Position numbers and translations under genes: made by a program. 42,261 nt of DNA from an uncultured Saprospiraceae bacterium. Its GTDB lineage: Bacteria > Bacteroidota > Bacteroidia > Chitinophagales > Saprospiraceae. Positions 17,124-25,500 of the stretch are shown in pieces (position 1 is the stretch's first letter; each line of letters starts with the position of its first letter). The notes under the pieces are model-generated. The model ran no database searches. It had not been told where the DNA came from and saw only the letters and a list, made by a program, of their open reading frames with translations. The DNA lies in NCBI GenBank assembly GCA_937951685.1, contig CALFBG010000174.1, forward strand, positions 1 to 42,261, written 5' to 3'.

Positions 17124-18014
17124 ATGAAAATTTTTAAAGCCTATTTAGCTGGATGGTCTCGTGTATTTCACTTGTGGAAACTATGCTTGCTCTTGTACGT
17201 CCTAAACTTTTTGATAGCGCTCGTTTCTTTAATTCCATTGTCTAGTTTTTTAAGTCAAACGGTCGGACAATCCTTAAGTTTGAATCGTAGTTTAGCTAAA
17301 TTTGACTACCTTTTTCTGAGTGATTTTTACAATGCTTACGGTGAAGGGGTACAGATTATTCTCAATCAATCTATCGTTCTAGTTATTTTGAATTTCTTGT
17401 TTTCCATCTTTCTCATGGGGGGATTAGTTGATAGTATTAGAAAGCGAGCAAACAAGTTTAGTTTTAACGAATTCTGGAAAAGTTGTGCGTATTATTTTGG
17501 TAGAATTTTTCGGTTGACAATTTATTTTTTAGTTTTTCAAGGCATTCTCTTAGGTAGCTTTTTTATGTTGTTGCTGGCGAATGGCATTTCTCCTTTCGAA
17601 GTAGAAAGTGAAGCAGAATTGATCCATCACCTCAATCTACTGCTCCTCATTTATTTTTTCTTTGCTACGATATTTTTTATGATTCAGGATTACGCTAAAG
17701 TGCATTTGGTATACCAAGATAAGAAAATCATTGCTCGCTCTATTTACGAAAGCTTTCGATTTGTTATCAAAAATATTTTGCACTTTTTATTTTTATACTT
17801 GCTTAATATTGCGACTTTCCTCTTGCTTTGTTTCATCTATTACCAACTCAATCACTTGGCTCAACCAGATGATATGACAACAATTACTTTAGTGTTTTTG
17901 CTAGGACAAGCTTTTATTCTGGGTAGAATTATTACGAAAATATTGAACCTCGCCAGTGCCGACCACCTGTATCGAAAAACGATTTTAACAGCAGAATATC
18001 CTCCGCAAGCTTAA
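17124..18014 (+). CDS. Multi-pass membrane protein of unknown function
   Basis: 296 residues from the ATG at 17124. The frame opens further upstream inside the M1 gene, but the start MKIFKAYLAGWSRVFHLWKL is the natural one and leaves a 26-bp gap. About six hydrophobic helices are visible (around 18-40, 85-110, 135-160, 180-205, 235-262, 268-285). I recognise no catalytic motif. The overall plan resembles membrane-domain proteins of the YIP1 / glycerophosphodiester phosphodiesterase membrane-region type, but only in general form. The tight spacing after the M1 peptidase suggests co-expression. It ends 19 bp before the convergent glycosyltransferase gene. Confidence 0.7.
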   Translation: MKIFKAYLAGWSRVFHLWKLCLLLYVLNFLIALVSLIPLSSFLSQTVGQSLSLNRSLAKFDYLFLSDFYNAYGEGVQIILNQSIVLVILNFLFSIFLMGGLVDSIRKRANKFSFNEFWKSCAYYFGRIFRLTIYFLVFQGILLGSFFMLLLANGISPFEVESEAELIHHLNLLLLIYFFFATIFFMIQDYAKVHLVYQDKKIIARSIYESFRFVIKNILHFLFLYLLNIATFLLLCFIYYQLNHLAQPDDMTTITLVFLLGQAFILGRIITKILNLASADHLYRKTILTAEYPPQA

Positions 18015-18033
18015 GCGCAGCAATTAAGAAAAA

Positions 18034-19674
18034 TTAATTTGTCGGCGGAATAAACTTTACTAAATAAGTATCCGGATTTTTCAAATGATAAACAATCTTG
18101 AAATTTTTGGGATTTTGCTGAACAACAGGAACCAAATATCTGCCCGTAGAGGAAAAGCCTAATTGCTCAACAATTACGTAGCTAACCTTTTGTCTTACCA
18201 AATTATCCATGAAAGCTTTATGATCTAATTCATTCGGAAAACTTGCCGTATAACGATCCGAAAAAATGTGGAAAAGTTGTGGTTTTCGACAAGCTATTAT
18301 ATCCGAATTTTTGAGGTGTTTTTTGCAATATTCTCCAACGAGTTTATAGTTTTTCCAACGGGGAGGTTGTTCTTGTTTTGCTTTCAAATGTAGTCTTTTG
18401 AGTGGAAAACTCTGCCAATCTCTGTCCTGGTTCTCTTCGTAAGGTCTAATGTAGCTACTCAATAAAGGTAAAACTAAAAAGAGTAGCCAATGTGCTTTCG
18501 GGAGCTTTAAGCGCTGGCCAATTAAGTTAAGCAGCGTAGAAATGGCGAATAAAATTAAACCCACCATGAAAGGTAAAACGACTACGATAAATCGAGTGCC
18601 AAACCAATACTCGGGCCACAGTAATAAAATCCCCATCGTTCCTCCGAGATAACCCAATAAGAGCATCCGATACTTTGGACTTTTGTACAAGCCAAACAAA
18701 ATCAATAGTATCAAACTAAGTCCAAGGCACCACGCTTGAGCATCGGGACTAACTTTGTAATTTACTTCGATAAAGGGAAATAAACTCGAAGGAATTTCAT
18801 TCGTACAGTAACGAACAACATTTTTCGTTATCCGAGTAACCAAATCTCCCCAGCCCATCGTGCCCAACTCCGGACGATAGGTATTGACTTGAAACAAGAC
18901 CGAATGGTAGCTACTCGACAATCCTAATAGTTTTCCCCTAAGGATCCAAGGAATGGCGAGTAACACGAACCCAGAAAAAGTGAGTCCCGCTATTTTCCAT
19001 TTTCGTTCGATGAGTAAGTATAGAATCGTACCCGCTAATAAAGCCACACCAATCGTCCGAATATGAAAAGCGAAAGAAAGGCTAAACAAAAAGTAGAGGT
19101 ACGATTTGGAATGCCATCGGAAGTTTTGAATGTCTATTTTTAAGAGCCAATAGAAAGAGAGTAAGCTGAAAAATAAAAAAGGAACCTCACTCATCAGCAC
19201 CGTCGAGAATCCGACAACGTGATAATTCATTAATAAAAATAAGTTACCAATTAGAGCGACTTGCCACGACCAACCCAACTTTTTGAAAATTTGAAAACAG
19301 AGGATTAAACTCGCCAAAAGAAAGAGGCCATTTACTATTTTTAAAAATATGATCTTCTTGCTGAAAATCATCGCAGCGGCAAGTAAAATCGGATAACCGG
19401 GTGGAAAATGTCCGTGTGGGCGTTCCCAAATGTCATTGTATAAATTATAGCCTAAGCCTTTACTCAATGATTTTCCGAGGAGATAATAACTCGCATTGTC
19501 GCCATTGAGACTTAGCTTTGAATCAAAAATATAACTGTAAACGGCTACAAAACAAATCAAAAGAAGTAGTAATGGAAGGTAGGTTTTCCAAGTAGATTGA
19601 TTTGAAATTGGGCTAACTTTCTGTGGGCTAGGCTTGCTAGTTTTTTTGCTAGATTTAGTACTTTTTTTCATCAA
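18034..19674 (-). CDS. GT39/ArnT-like membrane glycosyltransferase
   Basis: A 546-residue polytopic membrane protein. It starts with a Lys/Ser-rich cytosolic tail (1-30) and a first helix at about 31-50. The first periplasmic loop has GDNASYYLLGKSLSKG and ERPHGHFPPGYPIL, the pattern of the GT-C dolichyl-phosphate-mannose / ArnT family, in which the loop Asp (here D59) is catalytic. About ten further helices follow, then a soluble C-terminal domain (about 430-546). Such enzymes transfer a sugar from a polyprenyl-phosphate carrier to lipid or protein in the periplasm. The acceptor is unknown and no glycan-synthesis genes flank it. The ATG at 19674 is followed at once by a second Met codon, and either could be used. 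Confidence 0.82.
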   Translation of the reverse strand: MMKKSTKSSKKTSKPSPQKVSPISNQSTWKTYLPLLLLLICFVAVYSYIFDSKLSLNGDNASYYLLGKSLSKGLGYNLYNDIWERPHGHFPPGYPILLAAAMIFSKKIIFLKIVNGLFLLASLILCFQIFKKLGWSWQVALIGNLFLLMNYHVVGFSTVLMSEVPFLFFSLLSFYWLLKIDIQNFRWHSKSYLYFLFSLSFAFHIRTIGVALLAGTILYLLIERKWKIAGLTFSGFVLLAIPWILRGKLLGLSSSYHSVLFQVNTYRPELGTMGWGDLVTRITKNVVRYCTNEIPSSLFPFIEVNYKVSPDAQAWCLGLSLILLILFGLYKSPKYRMLLLGYLGGTMGILLLWPEYWFGTRFIVVVLPFMVGLILFAISTLLNLIGQRLKLPKAHWLLFLVLPLLSSYIRPYEENQDRDWQSFPLKRLHLKAKQEQPPRWKNYKLVGEYCKKHLKNSDIIACRKPQLFHIFSDRYTASFPNELDHKAFMDNLVRQKVSYVIVEQLGFSSTGRYLVPVVQQNPKNFKIVYHLKNPDTYLVKFIPPTN

Positions 19675-19737
19675 CTGTGCTTTTTTTGCTAAGCACGGTG
19701 CTGATCGCGATGGGGTTGGGAGGAAGGGCTTTACTAA

Positions 19738-19793
19738 ACCATAACAAGTGTTTTTTTTAATTTACTACACCATAACATTTTTTTTAATTTACT
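19738..19793. repeat. Two-unit imperfect tandem repeat
   Basis: Two adjacent units begin ACCATAACA and end TTTTTTTTAATTTACT, of about 31 and 25 bp, differing mainly by a short AGTG insertion. They lie between the LuxR-type and glycosyltransferase genes. This is probably slippage-derived non-coding DNA. Confidence 0.6.
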
Positions 19794-19846
19794 GATAATG
19801 AGTTGCTTGTGGTTTTTTTTTGATTTTAAGATTAGACCGAAAAAGC

Positions 19847-20668
19847 TTAAAATTTTGTAAGAAAAAGGTGAAGACTTGTATTTTTATTAGTCAAGGATAG
19901 TTTTTTTCTCAAACGAGAACGAGCAACTTCTACGCTTTTGTGAGAAATATGTAAGAGCGTTGCGATTTCTTTAGAGTTCATATTGAGTCGCAAATAAGCA
20001 CATAATCTTTTTTCGTTGGGACTAAGTTGTGGAAATTCTTTCGCGAGGTTTTGATAGAAATTTTGGTTGACCGCTAAGAAGTGTTTTTCGAAAGCTTGCC
20101 AAGTTTCTTTTTTCGATTGCAGATTGATCTCTTTGATCATCTGCTGTACTTTCGATTGCGTCGGTTTATTTACCACTCTTTGTAAACGGGTCAATTGTTC
20201 TTTGAGGGTAATCAGGCTTTGGTTTTGTTCATAAATATAAATAGCCTTCGTGGTGAGTACTTTTGCTTGGCACAAGAATTTGTCCTTGATGGCTTCAATG
20301 GCTAGTTTTAACGCGGCCTTTTCTTCGAGTAATTGCTGTATCGCTTCACTTTGTTGTACCTGTAATTGTTGCGCGTGAATTTGTTTTTTTTGCTGCATAT
20401 AAATAAAAGCTCCCATGCTTGTACCAACTAACGTTAACAAGAAAATCAGCAGCTGAAGTTTTTCCAACTCCTGGGCGTGCTGCAGTTCTAACTGATCGAC
20501 TTTGGCTTTTTGCGTAACGATCTGTTGGTGGTAAGCATCAAGTTTTTTTAACAAGTTAGGCGGTTTGCCAACTGCTATGCTCGTACTATCATTCCCTATT
20601 TGACCCAATAAGAAAGAGGGAAAGAGCCAGCAACAATAAAAACAAAAGTGTATTATATTTTTTCTCAT
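19847..20668 (-). CDS. Membrane-anchored LuxR-type HTH regulator
   Basis: 273 residues. A signal peptide or first helix covers 1-23 (FPSFLLGQ). A short extracytoplasmic stretch, probably coiled-coil, spans about 24-70. A transmembrane helix lies at 72-91 (LLIFLLTLVGTSMGAFIYM), followed by a cytoplasmic Gln-rich coiled coil (92-185). A C-terminal LuxR/GerE-type helix-turn-helix spans about 214-265 (LSPNEKRLCAYLRLNMNSKEIATLLHISHKSVEVARSRLRKKL). Bacteroidota regulators of this plan usually carry large periplasmic TPR or propeller sensor regions. Here the sensor is nearly absent, so it may dimerise through the coiled coil or sense through a partner. Targets are unknown. It is flanked by co-directional genes with non-coding gaps of about 110-170 bp. 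Confidence 0.85.
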   Translation of the reverse strand: MRKNIIHFCFYCCWLFPSFLLGQIGNDSTSIAVGKPPNLLKKLDAYHQQIVTQKAKVDQLELQHAQELEKLQLLIFLLTLVGTSMGAFIYMQQKKQIHAQQLQVQQSEAIQQLLEEKAALKLAIEAIKDKFLCQAKVLTTKAIYIYEQNQSLITLKEQLTRLQRVVNKPTQSKVQQMIKEINLQSKKETWQAFEKHFLAVNQNFYQNLAKEFPQLSPNEKRLCAYLRLNMNSKEIATLLHISHKSVEVARSRLRKKLSLTNKNTSLHLFLTKF

Positions 20669-20779
20669 GGAGAAGTTTTCTATTAAACTTACTCACGAGA
20701 AAAATATCGAGAAGGTTGGGAAATAGCAGTACTTTTATGAAATCCTTTTGCTAGATTTTTTTTAAAACTTGCAAATGAC

Positions 20780-21928
20780 TTAACGCTTTCCTAAAATCGC
20801 CTTTACTTGCTCATACTCTTCTGGTCGATTTACATTCATTAAAGATTTAGGTTCTAGCACGTCGAGGACTTCAATATCCGTGTTGATCAACACTTTGCGG
20901 GGACAAGAATAGCCTTGTGCTAAAAATTGTAATAGAATCGGATAACTTCTCGGTTCCCAGATCGTAATGAGCGGTTCTGGAAATTCACTCGTAGGACTAT
21001 TAAAACAAGTCGCTACTTTCGATGGATTACGAGCTTGACAAAGTTGTTGCAACGTAGCTTCATCTAATAAAGGTAAATCACAGGCAACGACTAACCAAGC
21101 ATGATCGGGATATGCCCGAAAAGCAGAGGCAATACCACCAAAAGGACCTAAGCCCTCAAAACGATCTGGTAATAAAGGATAACTACAGTCTGGAGAAATA
21201 ATTTGATTCGGTCGACAGGAAAGAAAGGTCTTTGTACAAAATTTATCCAACAAATCGCCCATGAATTCCTGTTGTGGTTTACCGTGGTAATCGAGCATTC
21301 CTTTAGCTTGTCCCATGCGCTGACTTTTACCACCGGCTAAAACCAAACCGTAGAGTGGGGGAAGTGCGGCACGCATTTTTGTTAAGAGTAACTGGGCTAC
21401 TTGATCCAACTCCGTCGCTTTGAAAACAGGAATCGCGGCAGCTTGTGGCAAATGCTCGAGTAAAAATGCTGGAATTTCCGTGACGCCTTCGGTCAGCAGA
21501 AAAGCCTGTACGTTACTAAGTCGGTCTAATTTCCGCTGGAGGGAATCATACTTGCGAGGGTCAATCACGACCAATTGATTTTGGGCAATAAAATGATTGC
21601 CATTGACGAGCACCAAGTCCCGATCATTGAAATACGTTCGATACTGATAACGATCTAGTTTCGCAGAGAATTGAAACTGGTGATAAGCAATCTTATCCGT
21701 ATAAACCAAGGCTTTTTTTCCCAAGAAGTCTTCCTCCGCATCGCTAGCAGCTTGATGATCTGCATCAACGTAAGCCATGGTATAATAAGCTGTCAATTGT
21801 TTCGTCAGGTTTAAGGCAATCGCTTGCAAATTACCACAAGGCGTTCCAATAATCGCCCATTCGTTTCTTCCAAAAAAACCTAATTGTGGTCGAGCTAATT
21901 TGGCGTGCTTCTGATGTTTTTGCTCCAT
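20780..21928 (-). CDS. MobA-like NTP transferase with an N-terminal MobB-like (degenerate) domain
   Basis: 382 residues. The C-terminal part (about 190-382) is a MobA-type nucleotidyltransferase: LAGGKSQRMGQAKG at 197-210 (GTP-binding loop with Arg and Lys), PFGGIASAF, and ACDLP at 282-286 with the metal-binding Asp, followed by FPEPLITIWEP. MobA attaches GMP to molybdopterin to make molybdenum-guanine dinucleotide. The first 185 residues resemble a MobB-like or P-loop-derived domain (WAIIGTPCGNLQAIALNLTKQL, YVDADH), but no intact GKT/S P-loop is present. No other cofactor-synthesis gene is in the window. The start at 21928 (MEQKHQKH) is the most likely. A role in molybdenum cofactor synthesis is probable but other NTP transfers are possible. 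Confidence 0.8.
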   Translation of the reverse strand: MEQKHQKHAKLARPQLGFFGRNEWAIIGTPCGNLQAIALNLTKQLTAYYTMAYVDADHQAASDAEEDFLGKKALVYTDKIAYHQFQFSAKLDRYQYRTYFNDRDLVLVNGNHFIAQNQLVVIDPRKYDSLQRKLDRLSNVQAFLLTEGVTEIPAFLLEHLPQAAAIPVFKATELDQVAQLLLTKMRAALPPLYGLVLAGGKSQRMGQAKGMLDYHGKPQQEFMGDLLDKFCTKTFLSCRPNQIISPDCSYPLLPDRFEGLGPFGGIASAFRAYPDHAWLVVACDLPLLDEATLQQLCQARNPSKVATCFNSPTSEFPEPLITIWEPRSYPILLQFLAQGYSCPRKVLINTDIEVLDVLEPKSLMNVNRPEEYEQVKAILGKR

Positions 21929-22522
21929 GCGTATCTTTGATCAATGAGGGAATTGGATTCATTGGTAAAGATAGAAATAAAATACAGCCAAGCCTAAAAT
22001 ATTTTATTGAAACCACCGCCATATTGTTATTGCTTACTTGTCACATTACTTACCCGAAGCTGTTTTACGCTAGTCCGAATGCCAATTAAAAAGCGAAAAA
22101 ATGCGATTTTAACCTTAAAAAAAGCTGATTTCCTTTTATATAAAAATAAACAACTATGTATACAAATAAGGATGTTGTGATCACAAAAACAACTGCTTTA
22201 ATGGAAATTATTTTTTACTGTAAATAGTCAAATCGCCCGTAAGTAAAAGCTTGTAGCGCCTGGTTGGGGAAAGGGAGTCCAAAAGTAAGACATCATTTGT
22301 TTTTAAAATATGAGGCTGTAAATCTTGTCACAAACAATAGGAATACTGAGATTATTATGGTCTAACTGGTCTGCTATTTGTTATAAAGATAAGCACGGAG
22401 GATCATTGTAAATGGTGACGATTTCACGTTCGATGCATCCACTAATTTTCTCCCCACACAGCTCCCCCCAGCATTCCCTCCCACCAATTTTGTAGATACT
22501 TCCCCGAAATCATAACCAGTAA
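21929..22522. other. Divergent intergenic region upstream of the 1497-aa secreted protein
   Basis: 594 bp between two divergent genes. It has no credible reading frame. It contains a perfect 12-bp palindrome, TTGTGATCACAA (22175-22186), which could be a dimeric regulator site, and an 8-bp palindrome TGTATACA just upstream. No known riboswitch was recognised. Confidence 0.5.
22175..22186. promoter_or_regulatory. Perfect 12-bp palindrome, possible operator
   Basis: TTGTGATCACAA is a perfect dyad. It resembles joined Crp/Fnr-type half-sites (TGTGA/TCACA) but without the usual 6-bp spacer. It lies 337 bp upstream of the start at 22523 and 247 bp from the divergent MobA-like start. It could be chance. 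Confidence 0.25.
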
Positions 22523-25500
22523 ATGGAAAGTCTAATGCCACACGCCAACTCTAATGTAATACTAAGCCTAATTTTGTTGCTTTTAGGTACTAGTAATTTA
22601 ACTGCTCAAACGCTAACATACAATCAAGAAGTCATTGAGACAATCAGTGAACTAGGAGAGATTGATAGCTATAGTTTCTGGGGAACCCAAGGAGATAAAA
22701 TTCTCATTAGAATGCGGGATGCAGAAACGGGGGTTGATGCGTGCATGGAATTATTTGATCCTTCGGGCGCACTCGTAGCTAGTGATTGTGGTGATGGTGG
22801 TACGGTTAGAATTGAGGATTTTGAACTTGCCGCTACGGGAAACTACCTTTTAAAGGTATGGGACCATAATGATAATGATACCGGAGCGTACGGTTTGGCC
22901 TTACAAGTATTGAATAATCCTGCATACACTGAGGTAATTAATTGTGGCGATGACTTACTGAAGGATTTGACGCAAACGGTAGAAATAGATGCTTATTCTT
23001 TTACCGCAACGGCAGGCGATAATGTGGCGATTAGAATGCGTAGTACTTCCAATTACTTCGAATCAAAATTAATTTTATACGATCCAAGCGGAAACATCGT
23101 CGATCAGGCTGTTGGTTCTAGTGGTGGACCGACCCGCTTATCTACGGAGAATTTACCCGTTGATGGCGTATATACCATTTTGGCAATGGATAATAATGGT
23201 AATGATACGGGAAGTTATGGTTTGTCTTTCCAAATCACTTCTTTGAGTAGTTGTGCAGAACCAATCGCGTGTAGTGCAGACTTATCTCGTAGTATTGATA
23301 AATACGTAGAAATGGATGCTTACTTAATGACGGCTTTTGAAGGTGAAGATGTCATCATCCAAATGCGAAAGTCGAATTCTAGCATCGAAGCTCAGATTGA
23401 AGTATACAAACCAGATGGTAGCTTATTACACATGATTAAAGCACCAAATGGTTCGCTTTGTAGATTAAAGTTAGACGATCTACCCGTCAGTGGAGATTAT
23501 ATGATTTTATTAATGGACGGCGCAGGGAATGATAAAGGAGATTATAGTTTTTCGGTACAACGATTGGCTCAGCCAGATTGTGCCTTTTCTTTAAATTGTC
23601 AAACTATTGATGGCGCTTTCAGCTTAGATCAACTAGGCGAAATGGATGCGTATACAATTTCCGTTAATGCCGGTGAAATGGCTACTTTCGTGATGAAAGA
23701 CTTAGGTACTTCGGTAGAACCAATGCTTGAGTTGTACGATCCTTCTGGAAATTTAATTGCTTCGGGACACGAATATGTTACTACTACTTTAGAGGATATT
23801 GTTTTTCCCGTAGATGGAATTTATACCTTGTTGGCAATGGATAAAAGTGGAAACGATACGGGCCCTTATTCGCTTAGTGTCTTAAGCGAACAAGTTGGGA
23901 TTGGAGATAATTTGCCACCTACTTTGGCTTATCAAGATCTAACCTTGGCGCTAGATGAATTTGGCGTAGCCAGCATGGAGGCAGCAGATTTAGATAATGG
24001 AAGTACGGATGCTTGTGGTTCTTTAAGTTTTGATGTTAATATCAACACTTTCACTTGTAGCGATATCGGAACGAATGAAGTAAGCTTTGTCGTTACGGAT
24101 AATAGTGGAAACACGGTTAGTGCAAGCGTAGCAATCACGATTGTAGATAATATGGCACCAGTGATTAATGCAGTACCTGCTGACGTTACCGTAAATTGCA
24201 ATAGTATCCCTAGTGCGCCAAGCTTGACGGCGACGGATAATTGTAAAGGAAATTGGACGGCTAATTATGACGAAGTCGTCAACACAGGATGCCCTTATAC
24301 CATTGTGAGAGTTTGGTCTGCAACGGATGATTATGGGAATGCTTCTTCTGCGATTCAAACCTTAACGGTAGAAGATGTAGAAGCACCGAATTTAAGTGGT
24401 GTACCAGGAAATATGACCGTTACTACTGCAACGATTCCAGCAGTAGCCAACGTCACGGCAAATGACAATTGTACTGGAAATTTATCAATTGATTTCACGG
24501 AAGTAGCAGGAGAAGGATGTCCTTACGTCCTTACTCGGACTTGGACCGTGATTGATGATTGTGGGAATAGCAAATCTGCTACGCAGTTGATTACCGTAGA
24601 AGATAATGAAGCACCAGTTTTTAGTAATTTACCAGAAGATATTACGATTGAATGTACGGAGTGCGTGCAATCTTTTGCCAATAGCGATTTTGAAGGATTT
24701 GAATTATCCGGTGGTTGGGGATACGTGAATGAGTCAGAATTACCAGGTTGGTCAACAACGGCTACGAATGGAAATATCGAAATCCAGAAAAGTGGTGGTG
24801 TCGATGGTGTCGCTTCTTACAGTGGCAACTATCACGCAGAATTAAATGGCGACCAAACGGGCGACTTCTACCAAGAATTCTGTACCGTACCAACAACAAC
24901 TTTGTCCATCAGTTTTGCTCACCACAAAAGAATGAGTTCCAATAATACGACTCCTGATAAAATGGAAGTCTTTGCGGGACCAGATACAGATAATTTATTG
25001 TCGCTAGGTATTTTTACCGTAGAAGAGATAGGTTGGGAAGTACACCACGTAACGTATAAAGTGCCTAGCGCACAAATCAGCACTGTCTTCTTATTTAGAG
25101 CCGTACAAGGCGCACCTAATAACGATACCTATGGAAATCTAATTGATGATGTTTCTGTCGTAACTTTATTCGGACCATCCGTACCGACGGTAGCAGAAGA
25201 AGGCGTTTCGATTGAAGTAGAAGAAGAAATGATCACGGGGTCTTGTAGCGAGCATTACCAATTGATGCGATCTTGGTTGGCTACGGATCAGTGTGGAAAT
25301 ACCAGTAAAGTATCTCAACTGTTGACCATTGGTGATTTTACCGCACCCGTTTTTGAGGAGTTGCCTGCGGATCTTACGGTAACTTGTAATGCAGTACCTG
25401 AAGTAGCTGTTCTGACCGCAACGGATAATTGCGCGAGTGAAGTGACGATTAGTTTTGAAGAAACAGCAAGTGGTACAGATTGCCCTTATCTCTTGACGCG

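Noticed and set aside
23932..24358. Long antisense frames inside the 1497-residue protein gene
   Set aside because: Shadows of repetitive coding sequence. They have no recognisable domains, and the sense protein is clearly the real product.
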